Origin: an uncultured Alphaproteobacteria bacterium
GTDB lineage: Bacteria > Pseudomonadota > Alphaproteobacteria > Micavibrionales > Micavibrionaceae
DNA: 64,000 nt
Direction: 5' to 3'
Assembly (NCBI GenBank): GCA_946481075.1
Contig: CAMLMC010000005.1
Span: 1 to 64,000 of the forward strand
The position numbers were made by a program, and so were the translations under genes. The notes under the pieces are model-generated. The model was not told the DNA's origin, made no database searches, and saw nothing but the letters and a program-made list of their open reading frames with translations. This document shows positions 55,709-64,000 of this stretch, one piece after another. The stretch's first letter is position 1. Each line of letters starts with the position of its first letter.

Positions 55709-56077
55709 TTATGAATCGCATGACCATGCGTTGTCCAGATGACGCAATGAAAAAGGCAAGGATATGGCAATTACGTCAAAACGCATCGGCCGGGCGGCAT
55801 GTTCCGGATGGGCGGCGATGAAATGTCCGGCGGCGGCCGTGATGCGTGATTTCATGCGGGGCGTGATGGAGAACAACGCCTCTTCCGCGCTGGGTCTGCC
55901 TTTTACTTCAACAAAAACCAGCACCCCGCCATCAAGGGCGATCAGGTCTATTTCGCCCGTCCCCACCGCTTTGTAACGCTGTTTTAAAATTCTGTACCCT
56001 TTGGACCACAAATACAAAGACGCCATGCCTTCGGCCATCAGGCCGGTGCGGTATGTATCTTTGCGTTTCTGCGGCAT
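55709..56077 (-). CDS. yraN: YraN/UPF0102 endonuclease-fold protein
   Basis: A 122-residue protein of the UPF0102 family with restriction-endonuclease-like fold: GLMAEGMASLYLWSKGYRIL, then GEIDLIALDGGVLVFVEVKGR (Glu, Asp and Glu-x-Lys of the nuclease core). The ATG at 56077 has AGGTGA six bases upstream and is preferred over the GTG three codons earlier. It sits in the rsmI-yraN-BON order. Nuclease activity is plausible but unproven for the family. Confidence 0.9.
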   Translation of the reverse strand: MPQKRKDTYRTGLMAEGMASLYLWSKGYRILKQRYKAVGTGEIDLIALDGGVLVFVEVKGRPSAEEALFSITPRMKSRITAAAGHFIAAHPEHAARPMRFDVIAISLPFSLRHLDNAWSCDS

Positions 56078-56088
56078 GTATTTCACCT

Positions 56089-56172
56089 GTCATTCTGAGC
56101 GTAGCGAAGAATCTCCTTATCATATCAAAACTCTTGAGATCCTTCGGCTCGCTAACGCTCCCTCAGGATGAC
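56089..56172. repeat. 84-base palindromic repeat element between yraN and rsmI
   Basis: The ends are related inverted sequences: GTCATTCTGAGCGTAGCGAA at the left and a near-complement CTCAGGATGAC at the right, with GAATCTC and GAGATCC in the middle. Palindromic elements of this GTCATCCTGAGCG type are dispersed in many alphaproteobacterial genomes. It lies directly before the yraN ribosome-binding site and includes a possible terminator-like fold for rsmI. Confidence 0.7.
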
Positions 56173-56182
56173 AAAGCATGCG

Positions 56183-57067
56183 TCATCCCTTCCCCGATAG
56201 TTTCAACGCCAGCGTATAAATCGCTTTCTTCGGCTTGCCGGTGGATACCGCCACCATTTCCGCGGCGTCGCGTACGGAGAGTTTTTTCAGGGCTTCACGC
56301 AATTGTCCCTCAATCGTTTCCGAAGAGTTTTCAACTTCGCTCTTGTTCTCGCCGATGCAGATAACGATTTCGCCTTTTAACTGCTCACGCCCCCGAACCT
56401 GATCGAGCACGGCAGACACGCGCCCGCGCAAGACTTCCTCGTATATTTTCGTCAGTTCACGGGCCACCGCAATCGGACGGTCCCCCAGCACGGTCTTGAT
56501 ATCTTTCAAAGATTCTTCCAGACGTGGACCGGTTTCATAAACAATCAATGTGCCTGGAATTTCCGCCCATTTTTCGAGGGCGGATTTACGCGCGCCAGAA
56601 CGGGCCGGAAGGAAACCGGCAAATGAAAAACTATCGCATGGCAATGCAGAAAGTTGTAATGCGGGCAGGACGGCATTCGCCCCCGGCAACGCCGTTACCT
56701 GATGCCCCGCCTGAATAATCTCCCGCACCAGCTTATACCCGGGATCGGAAATCATAGGCGTCCCTGCATCGGAGACAAGAGCAACAGACTCCCCCTCCTC
56801 AATCACTTTGATAATGTTCTTGCGGTCTCGTTCCGTTGCGTGATCGTTGTAGACGCGCATAGGTTTTTTGAACCCGAACGCCTTCATCAACTTTCCTGTC
56901 ACACGCGTGTCCTCACAGACGACCAGATCGACGGTGGAAAGAACGTCAAGTGCGCGGAAGGTCAGGTCGCGCAAATTGCCGATCGGCGTCGGCACAAGGT
57001 ATAAACCGGCTTGAAGGGAAATCGGCTGTGGTGCGGCCACATCTTTTTGTGTAGGATCGGTTTTCAT
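56183..57067 (-). CDS. rsmI: 16S rRNA (cytidine1402-2'-O)-methyltransferase
   Basis: Methylates the ribose of C1402 in 16S rRNA using S-adenosylmethionine. The 294-residue protein carries LYLVPTPIGNLRDLTFRALD near the start, CEDTRVTGKL, VSDAGTPMISDPGY and LPGANAVLPALQLS, all RsmI hallmarks. It is divergent from the lppC-like gene with about 40 bases between, the order seen in E. coli and alphaproteobacteria. Confidence 0.96.
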   Translation of the reverse strand: MKTDPTQKDVAAPQPISLQAGLYLVPTPIGNLRDLTFRALDVLSTVDLVVCEDTRVTGKLMKAFGFKKPMRVYNDHATERDRKNIIKVIEEGESVALVSDAGTPMISDPGYKLVREIIQAGHQVTALPGANAVLPALQLSALPCDSFSFAGFLPARSGARKSALEKWAEIPGTLIVYETGPRLEESLKDIKTVLGDRPIAVARELTKIYEEVLRGRVSAVLDQVRGREQLKGEIVICIGENKSEVENSSETIEGQLREALKKLSVRDAAEMVAVSTGKPKKAIYTLALKLSGKG

Positions 57068-57109
57068 TGCCCGTCATTTCAATAACTTAAAGAGGAGAGT
57101 ATCAGGAGC

Positions 57110-58246
57110 ATGTCTTTATTCCACCGCTTTTGTACGATTATCCCCCTGTTTATCGCAATCATCGTTCTGGCGGGCTGTGCCGATGTCACCGTGCCGAATG
57201 CGCCATGGAGAACACCGACCGCGCAGGCGCCATCCGAATCCGCTTCTGTTACAGGCCCTGCCCCTTCCCATCAACAGACCACGGCGCAAAGCGCCGCCCC
57301 CGCTGGCAGTGCGATCAAGGTTGCGATCCTTTTGCCTTTGAGCGGGCAACATGCGGCGCTTGGACAGTCGATGCTACAGGCCGCGCAACTGGCGGTGTTT
57401 GATTTAAACAACGATAATTTCGAACTTCTGTCAAAAGATACGGGCGGAACACCGACCGGCGCTTCGACCGCGGCGATTGCCGCCATGAATGACGGCGCTC
57501 AGCTTATTCTGGGGCCGCTTTTTGCCGAGGAAGTCCGTGCCGTAAAAGGCGTAACGGCGGGACGAAATATCAATGTTCTTGCCTTTTCCACCGACTGGAC
57601 ACTCGCAGGCGGCAATATCTACATCATGGGCTTCACGCCGTTCGCGCAGGTGGAACGCATTGCCGCCTACGCGGCATCAAAAGGATGGCGGCGCACCGCG
57701 ATTGCCTCTCCCGCCGATACGTATGGCACATCCGTTGCGCGGGCATTCGAAGGCGATGCTGCGAAATACGGCATTCAAATTTCCCGCGCGATATCCGATC
57801 CATCGGCATATGATTCCGTTTTCATTCCTGCGGGCGGGACGGCACTCACCTCTGTCTTGCACCGCGTGACCAATCCCGGCGCGCAAAAACTCGGCACGGG
57901 GCTTTGGGAAGATGCGGGGATTGCCGCGATGCCGGCCATGAACGGGGCCATCTTCGCCGCGCCATCACCATCGGCGCGAGCGAATTTCGAAAATCGTTAC
58001 CGCTCTACCTACGGGCAATCACCGGTGCGTATCGCCACGCTCGCCTATGATGCAACGGCGCTCGCGGCGGCCCTCGCCCCAACCGGATATAGCGCAGCGG
58101 CATTGAAAAATCCCGGCGGCTTTGCAGGGATCGATGGCATCATGCGGTTTCAAGGCAATAATTTGATGGAACGTGGTATGGCGATTTTGCAGATCAACAA
58201 TGGCCGCATCGTCGAACTTGATCCCGCGCCGCGGGCGTTCAGATAA
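57110..58246 (+). CDS. LpoA/LppC-like lipoprotein, penicillin-binding-protein activator
   Basis: A 378-residue lipoprotein with lipobox LAGC at about residue 23, an Ala/Pro/Ser-rich linker and a type-1 periplasmic-binding fold (IKVAILLPLSGQHAALGQSM to the C-terminus). It resembles the C-terminal domain of LpoA (YraM/LppC), which activates a bifunctional penicillin-binding protein from the outer membrane, but lacks the N-terminal TPR half, as usual in Alphaproteobacteria. Divergent from rsmI, which supports the call. GAGGAG precedes the ATG. Confidence 0.85.
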   Translation: MSLFHRFCTIIPLFIAIIVLAGCADVTVPNAPWRTPTAQAPSESASVTGPAPSHQQTTAQSAAPAGSAIKVAILLPLSGQHAALGQSMLQAAQLAVFDLNNDNFELLSKDTGGTPTGASTAAIAAMNDGAQLILGPLFAEEVRAVKGVTAGRNINVLAFSTDWTLAGGNIYIMGFTPFAQVERIAAYAASKGWRRTAIASPADTYGTSVARAFEGDAAKYGIQISRAISDPSAYDSVFIPAGGTALTSVLHRVTNPGAQKLGTGLWEDAGIAAMPAMNGAIFAAPSPSARANFENRYRSTYGQSPVRIATLAYDATALAAALAPTGYSAAALKNPGGFAGIDGIMRFQGNNLMERGMAILQINNGRIVELDPAPRAFR

Positions 58247-58359
58247 GGCAAGCCTGATATTTCATAAATGTCTATATTCTTGTCATTTTCTTCCCCATGA
58301 CAACTGTGGCTCGCTGCCTGGCGTTGAGATTATAGGGACCATTCACCATTCCTACGCTG

Positions 58360-58391
58360 CGTAAGTCATAAGTGCCACCTTATGACTTACG
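58360..58391. repeat. perfect 13-base inverted repeat overlapping the rimK stop codon
   Basis: CGTAAGTCATAAG at 58360-58372 and its complement at 58379-58391 flank a six-base spacer. The right arm contains the TAA stop of the rimK-like gene on the minus strand. There is no T tract. It may act as a protein site, a weak bidirectional terminator or an mRNA-stabilising 3' hairpin. Confidence 0.75.
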
Positions 58392-59442
58392 CCGCCTTTT
58401 TGGTGAACCAGCGACGCTTGGCCTCTTCATACCAGCGGGAAATGGCGCTGCGGGTCACATCGATGACGGACGCAGATGCGGTGGGTACAATCGTAACCGA
58501 CTTGTGCGCCTGTTTCGCGGCCTTGTGCTTTTTCAGGCGGCGCTCCATTGATTGAAAAATCCGCTCAGGCACATTGACGCCAGATGCTTTTTCGAGCCCC
58601 TTGAACCCCGGGAAGGTGTTCGCCTCACACACCGTGTAGCCGCCGCCCTCGAGGAAGAGCAAATCCACCCCGCCGATCTGGATATCCAGTGCGGCAACAG
58701 TTCTAAGCGCGATATCGATGGCGGTTTTGTCCGGCGTGAACGCATGGACCGATCCGCCCGCGCTATAATTGGCCTTGAAATCGCCTTCCTTGGCGCGGCG
58801 TTCCATGCTGGCGATCACCTCTCCATCCACGGTGAACAGGCGTAAATCGCGCCCCTTCGATGCCGCGACGAATTTCTGGAAGATCAACTGGATGTTCGGA
58901 CTGGTCTGGCCGATCATATCCATAAGGTCACGGAACGCTTTGGGCGTGTCCATCAAAAACACCCCGGTGCCGAGTGCGCCGTCTAGCGTTTTGACGATGA
59001 GGGGGAAGCCAAGCCGCTGCTCGACAATCTCCATCATATTGTCGTCGATGGGGAATTTGGCGAGCATTGTATCGGGGGATGGCAGCGCGCTTTCGGCCAG
59101 CACCTGATGTGTGTGCAATTTGTCGCGCACCATCTCGATGGTCGAGGCTGTGTTATAAACAAGCACACCGGACCGCTCCAGTTGGCGGACGATGGCAAGG
59201 TTGAAATAACTATGGTCGCCATGATTGAAATACGGATACACGACGTCGGGCAACGGCACCGGCTTTCCGTGGATCAAAATGGAATCGCGTGTTGAATCGC
59301 TGACGAGAATGTCGAAATCGGCGGGCTTGTAAACTTTTAAGGTGATGTTCAGGCGGGCCGCCTCTTCCTTAAAACGGCGAACCTCATGCGCAAGATCGGC
59401 GTTCGACTCAACGTCATCGCCGTACAATATCCAGACTTCCAT
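58387..59442 (-). CDS. RimK-like ATP-grasp ligase
   Basis: A 351-residue ATP-grasp enzyme of the RimK/GshB-like family, which ligates an amino acid to a carboxylate. The ATP-binding lid region FPLIVKTLDGALGTGVFLMD (about 146-165), the FQKFVAASKGRDLRLFTVDG strand and metal-binding CEANTFPGFKGLEKA near 275 fit. Substrates cannot be set; glutamate-adding RimK homologs are closest. A Lys/Ala-rich basic tail of about 60 residues (KHKAAKQAHKSVT and on) is unusual. A 13-base palindrome overlaps its stop. Confidence 0.85.
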   Translation of the reverse strand: MEVWILYGDDVESNADLAHEVRRFKEEAARLNITLKVYKPADFDILVSDSTRDSILIHGKPVPLPDVVYPYFNHGDHSYFNLAIVRQLERSGVLVYNTASTIEMVRDKLHTHQVLAESALPSPDTMLAKFPIDDNMMEIVEQRLGFPLIVKTLDGALGTGVFLMDTPKAFRDLMDMIGQTSPNIQLIFQKFVAASKGRDLRLFTVDGEVIASMERRAKEGDFKANYSAGGSVHAFTPDKTAIDIALRTVAALDIQIGGVDLLFLEGGGYTVCEANTFPGFKGLEKASGVNVPERIFQSMERRLKKHKAAKQAHKSVTIVPTASASVIDVTRSAISRWYEEAKRRWFTKKAA

Positions 59443-59634
59443 GATCCCTCTAATCCTTCTTTATCTTATATATGCGGTTTTATCCCATGAATGACGTTTC
59501 GGGCAAACCGAATTTTTGGCCCAGCGGAATGCCCAACGATTCCAGCTTATTAGGGGTTCCGTTTACCTCCCTGTGGATAACCTTGCCACCCATGTTGCGA
59601 AAACGCCCCGTTTTTATTTAAAACAGTGCGTATC

Positions 59635-59650
59635 GTTTAAATCGTTAAAC
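59635..59650. promoter_or_regulatory. candidate operator of the TetR gene
   Basis: GTTTAA-ATCG-TTAAAC is a perfect six-base inverted repeat with a four-base centre, 21 bases before the tetR start codon and next to its ribosome-binding site. TetR regulators commonly bind such palindromes in their own promoters. Assignment is by position and symmetry only. Confidence 0.5.
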
Positions 59651-59671
59651 ATGTAAAAGAAGGAGACCCCT

Positions 59672-60283
59672 ATGCAGGTACCCAGCGCACAGCAATTGCA
59701 GGACATGGAACAACAATTCAAGGCAGGCCGCCCGCGATCGGAAGAATCGCGCCGCGCGATTCTGGACGCTACGCGCCGTCTGCTTACGCACATGCCAATT
59801 GCGAAGATTTCGATCGAAGCCATTGCAAAGAAAGCCGGAGTTGGAAAGACGACCATCTATCGCTGGTGGCCAAACAAACAGGCCGTGGTGATGGAGGCGG
59901 TATTCAATCAGCCCGGATTTCAGAATATAATGCCCCAGTCGAACGATGCCTTTGAAGGCATTCGTGGGCAGGTGGAAAAACTGGTGCGTCAGCTCGGCGG
60001 TAAGAATGGCCGTATCGTTGCGGAAATTATCGGCGAGTGCCAGGGCGATATCGAAACGCTCAAGCTTCTGGTGAAAAGCTTCTTTCAGGACCGCTACAAC
60101 GTCCTCGCCTATTACCTGCAACGTGGTAAAGCCGAAGGGCAATTCAAGGATAGCATCGATCTCGAAGTCGCGATCGACTTGATACTCGGCCCTGTCATTT
60201 TCCGCCTGATGTCGGGACAGAATGTTGACGACACCTTCGCCAAGAAAATCTCCGAAATGTTCTATGGGGCGCTGCGGGCATGA
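59672..60283 (+). CDS. TetR/AcrR-family transcriptional regulator
   Basis: A 203-residue regulator. The helix-turn-helix (about 30-75) has ILDATRRLL, ISIEAIAKKAGVGKTTIYRWWPNK, a classic TetR DNA-binding signature. The C-terminal domain (about 90-200) is helical and ligand-binding, resembling the TetR_C domain of QacR/AcrR relatives; ligand unknown. GAAGGAGA precedes the ATG. Its stop overlaps the next gene's ATG, so the coupled lipoprotein is a likely target together with tetR itself. Confidence 0.92.
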   Translation: MQVPSAQQLQDMEQQFKAGRPRSEESRRAILDATRRLLTHMPIAKISIEAIAKKAGVGKTTIYRWWPNKQAVVMEAVFNQPGFQNIMPQSNDAFEGIRGQVEKLVRQLGGKNGRIVAEIIGECQGDIETLKLLVKSFFQDRYNVLAYYLQRGKAEGQFKDSIDLEVAIDLILGPVIFRLMSGQNVDDTFAKKISEMFYGALRA

Positions 60284-60507
60284 TGAGAACCTCCCGCAAC
60301 CTTGTCCTTGCCGCGGCTGCGCTGGCCGCCGTCCTGACACTGACGGGTTGCGGCGATGGCGCATTGAAACGCCAATTGACCGTGGCGGGCATTTATTCCA
60401 TCTGCAAACCGGACGGCTATCCTGTCGTCTGCTTTGCGGATGCAGACGGAAAGGATGGCGGGCTGTTTTGCATGCCGCTTTCCGAAGTCGGCGGAAAATG
60501 TCTATGA
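60280..60507 (+). CDS. small lipoprotein, 75 aa
   Basis: A signal peptide with lipobox LTGC (Cys at about 24) and a short Cys-containing mature part (SICKPDGYPVVCFADADGKD). It overlaps the tetR stop codon by four bases and is probably co-expressed. Four Cys remain after the lipid-modified one, suggesting a small disulfide-bonded outer-membrane lipoprotein. No family recognised. Confidence 0.75.
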   Translation: MMRTSRNLVLAAAALAAVLTLTGCGDGALKRQLTVAGIYSICKPDGYPVVCFADADGKDGGLFCMPLSEVGGKCL

Positions 60508-60562
60508 CCCGGCTATCGGCATAGCACTTTGCTCGGCAGCACGTATAACGACGATATCAAAG

Positions 60563-60590
60563 AAAAAGCCGCCCCACTGGGCGGCTTTTT
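60563..60590. terminator. bidirectional terminator
   Basis: GCCGCCC/GGGCGGC (60568-60574 with 60579-60585) with a four-base loop, flanked by AAAAA and TTTTT, lies between convergent genes. Confidence 0.92.
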
Positions 60591-60609
60591 ACCCTCTATA
60601 AGTTTCCCG

Positions 60610-60813
60610 TTATTCGGCGGCCTGCAGTGCTTGCTGCTCCATCGTGGCCATCATCAGCGCGGTTTCAAGGTCGCGAAAAGGCACGGTGTCCATGATAGCG
60701 TAAAGCTCTTCTTTAGGGGCCTGGGCCTGAATCTGGCTGATCTGGCTCAGGAACATTTTCAACCGCCCCTGATAATCCTGCTGGCTTCTGCTGGATCTCA
60801 TATGATTTGTCAT
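60610..60813 (-). CDS. small soluble protein, 67 aa
   Basis: The ATG at 60813 is preceded by GGGAG at good spacing; the open frame continues upstream, but without support. The product has two amphipathic helices (QGRLKMFLSQISQIQAQAPK and RDLETALMMATMEQQALQAA) and no signal peptide. It may be a helical-hairpin protein; family unknown. Confidence 0.65.
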   Translation of the reverse strand: MTNHMRSSRSQQDYQGRLKMFLSQISQIQAQAPKEELYAIMDTVPFRDLETALMMATMEQQALQAAE

Positions 60814-61022
60814 GTAATTGTTCTCCCTCTCGTCAAAAAGGACGTTTTCCCGTTGGTCAGACTTTGAGCACACCCTGCCGCAAAATCTTATTTTTTGCGT
60901 TTTTTGCATGAAAAACTTTATTTTTATGTAAGTTAAGCCTATAAAAAATTATAATGCATGGCAAGAAAATTATTATTTATAATTTGTGACCGGAACCACT
61001 TTTTCTACGATTGATAATACAA

Positions 61023-61712
61023 ATGAACCTGATTTCTTCCGCCCAATGCCGCGCCGCCCGCGCCCTTTTAAACTGGAGCCAGCCCGATCTGGCGACTCGT
61101 TGCGATATCCACGTGCAGACAATCAGCAACTTTGAAAAGGAAGCGAGCACACCAAGTAAGACCACTTTGTCTAAAATCATGACCGTCTTTCACCTGCAGG
61201 GGATTCTCTTCGAGGAAGATGACGGGGTTAAACGCACCAATCAGACCATCCAGCAATATCAAGGCGCAGAGGGCTTCCGCTTATTCATGGATGATATCTA
61301 TGAGACGATGAAAGAACGTAAAGGTGAAATGCGCCTGCTTAATGGGGACCCAGACTTGTGGCTAAAATATCTAGGAGAGGATTGGTATTACAATACCCAT
61401 GTTCCACGTATGCGAGAAGTACTCGATGGGAGCATTCCGAAAATATTAGTACAAGAAGGACAATATAATTTCATAGGCCGCCAGTTTGCAGAATATCGCT
61501 GGCTCCCTAAGAAAATATGGCATCCAAATTCTTTTTATTCCTATGGAGATAGAATAGGATTTTTAAACTTCGACAACAACGACATTCAAATTCACGTTAT
61601 CCGTCATCGTAAATTCGCTGAAACCTTCCGCTTTCTTTTCAACCTTGTCTGGGACCAGTATTCCATCATCCCCGACACGGATGATTACAAACCGAAGGCC
61701 ACGGGAAAATAA
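61023..61712 (+). CDS. XRE-family regulator with C-terminal sensor-like domain
   Basis: Residues about 7-60 form a helix-turn-helix of the XRE/Cro type (CRAARALLNWSQPDLATRCD followed by TISNFEK). The C-terminal part, with YSYGDRIGFLNFDNNDIQIH and a final Phe/Trp-rich helix (AETFRFLFNLVWDQ), resembles the phospholipase-D-like or TrmB-type sensor domains attached to some regulators. The ATG at 61023 was chosen over a TTG four codons upstream. It is monocistronic in an AT-rich setting; target and ligand unknown. Confidence 0.8.
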   Translation: MNLISSAQCRAARALLNWSQPDLATRCDIHVQTISNFEKEASTPSKTTLSKIMTVFHLQGILFEEDDGVKRTNQTIQQYQGAEGFRLFMDDIYETMKERKGEMRLLNGDPDLWLKYLGEDWYYNTHVPRMREVLDGSIPKILVQEGQYNFIGRQFAEYRWLPKKIWHPNSFYSYGDRIGFLNFDNNDIQIHVIRHRKFAETFRFLFNLVWDQYSIIPDTDDYKPKATGK

Positions 61713-61715
61713 TCA

Positions 61716-62582
61716 CTAGCCCCTGATCATCCCCGCAAAAATTTTGTAGAACGCTCCACGCTCGTCCCCACGGCGCCAGACAAGGCCGATTTGACGACTG
61801 AAACTTTTTCCTTCAATCGGAATATAGACGATTCCATCGTTTTCGCGCCGGGCGAGCGCGGGCATTAATGTCACACCTTGTCCGCTCGCCACAATCTGGC
61901 GGATTGTTTCAAGGCTGGTCGCGCGAAATCCGCGGTCCTCTTGCATCATGCTGCCCTGACAGACGGACAGCGCCTGATCGCGCAGACAATGTTCTTCCTC
62001 CAGAAGGATCAACCTTTGCGCCCGCAAGATATCTTCAGAAACGACGGACTGGGCCGCCAGCGGATGCTTCTTGCCAACGGCCAGATAAAACGCATCATCA
62101 AACAAGACATGATGATCAAATGCGTGGGAATCGGTCGGAAGGCTGACAATCGCGACGTCAATAACGCCATCCAGAAGACTTTTCAGCAATTCCGCCGTCA
62201 CCCCTTCTTTCAGGGTCAGGGTCATACCCGGGGCATTTTCCCGCACGGCCTGAAGGATGGATGGAACAAGATAAGGCGCCACGGTGGCAATCGCGCCCAG
62301 TGACAACGTGCCCTGAAACGGATCGGTCTGCTGACGCGCTTCGAGCCTGATTTTTTCTGCCTCATCCAGAATTTTGCGGGCGCGCGGCAACAGGCCATGA
62401 CCATAGGGGGAAAGCCGGACACTGCGCTTGGTCCGCTCGAATATCTTAACGCCCAGCTCCTGCTCCACCTTTTTGATCTGCGATGAGAGCGAGGGTTGGC
62501 TGATATGGCAGGATTCCGCGGCGGCGCTAAACGAATTCAGGTCGGCAACGGCCACGATATATTCCAGATCGCGAAGATTCAT
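61716..62582 (-). CDS. oxyR: hydrogen-peroxide-sensing LysR regulator OxyR
   Basis: A 288-residue LysR protein: N-terminal helix-turn-helix (FSAAAESCHISQPSLSSQIK) and an effector domain carrying the redox-active cysteines Cys199 and Cys208 in EEEHCLRDQALSVCQ, exactly at the E. coli positions. Peroxide forms a disulfide that switches the protein to activate katG and others. It is divergent from katG with an ATAG-N7-CTAT site between. It overlaps no neighbour; the XRE gene ends three bases away. Confidence 0.96.
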   Translation of the reverse strand: MNLRDLEYIVAVADLNSFSAAAESCHISQPSLSSQIKKVEQELGVKIFERTKRSVRLSPYGHGLLPRARKILDEAEKIRLEARQQTDPFQGTLSLGAIATVAPYLVPSILQAVRENAPGMTLTLKEGVTAELLKSLLDGVIDVAIVSLPTDSHAFDHHVLFDDAFYLAVGKKHPLAAQSVVSEDILRAQRLILLEEEHCLRDQALSVCQGSMMQEDRGFRATSLETIRQIVASGQGVTLMPALARRENDGIVYIPIEGKSFSRQIGLVWRRGDERGAFYKIFAGMIRG

Positions 62583-62585
62583 ATA

Positions 62586-62600
62586 TAGTTAATACCTATC
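62586..62600. promoter_or_regulatory. OxyR binding site in the oxyR-katG intergenic region
   Basis: ATAG-N7-CTAT at 62586-62600 is a full half-operator of the OxyR consensus. A second unit offset by seven bases (ATTT-N7-ATAT) matches weakly, giving the four-half-site layout that a tetramer binds. It lies immediately upstream of the oxyR start codon and about 77 bases before katG, allowing autoregulation and katG activation. Confidence 0.65.
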
Positions 62601-62634
62601 AATATGATTTGTTAAATATATTTCACCTATATGA

Positions 62635-64000
<1,366 letters not shown>

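Overview
The window is chromosomal DNA of moderate GC from a Gram-negative bacterium, almost certainly an alphaproteobacterium. The basis is established gene-order knowledge: an infA-maf-RNase E/G-tRNA-Phe block, hisZ near purA, pal-cpoB-tilS-ftsH-glmM, a CpdR-type receiver, a complete Tad/Cpa pilus locus and CtrA-type palindromes. A more exact placement (for example near Micavibrionales or Rhodospirillales) would be a guess. Nearly all of the window is coding. I see no insertion sequence, prophage or CRISPR array.

Layout. 0-8.3 kb: tRNA-Thr, an outer-membrane barrel gene, then dcd-murA, a pair of unknown and apparently paralogous genes, short-form hisG, two tiny coupled ORFs on the opposite strand, infA-maf-RNase E/G and tRNA-Phe. 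8.3-24.2 kb: a cold-shock gene with a structured leader, glpD-glpK, a hybrid histidine kinase with a lone receiver, a YjbH-family outer-membrane protein, a Glu/Leu/Phe/Val dehydrogenase, an RluA-family pseudouridine synthase, a secreted repeat protein, a glycosyltransferase-phosphoesterase-membrane protein cluster, glucokinase and cpdR. 24.4-40.4 kb: the Tad pilus region, with tadD and a small secretin-N-domain protein on the plus strand and cpaA-B-C-D-E-F-tadB-tadC, flp and tadE-tadF-like-tadG on the minus strand, followed by an unusual pseudokinase and membrane protein pair. 40.5-59.4 kb: purA, a putative DNA-binding protein, hisZ, an ankyrin protein, glmM, ftsH, tilS, a pilin-like protein, cpoB, pal, an AIM24-domain protein, a SirB1-like protein, a BON lipoprotein, yraN, rsmI, an LpoA/LppC-like lipoprotein and a RimK-like ligase. 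59.6-64 kb: a TetR regulator with a coupled lipoprotein, an XRE regulator, and divergent oxyR-katG; katG runs off the right edge.

How the genes work together. The Tad block encodes a whole pilus machine: major pilin, prepilin peptidase, secretin, ATPases, platform proteins and minor pilins. Perfect TTAA-N7-TTAA palindromes stand at nearly the same distance upstream of flp and tadE, each followed by a -10-like hexamer. This suggests that the pilin and minor-pilin units are under CtrA cell-cycle control, and cpdR, whose family acts in CtrA proteolysis, lies nearby. HisG is the short form and its regulatory partner HisZ is encoded about 38 kb away. OxyR and KatG form the classic peroxide-response pair with an ATAG-N7-CTAT site between them.

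The most novel material is the pseudokinase and three-helix membrane protein pair at the head of the Tad region, the paralogous unknown pair after murA, a switch-like leader before the cold-shock gene, and several unassigned secreted or membrane proteins placed inside housekeeping clusters. Several convergent gene pairs overlap at their 3' ends.
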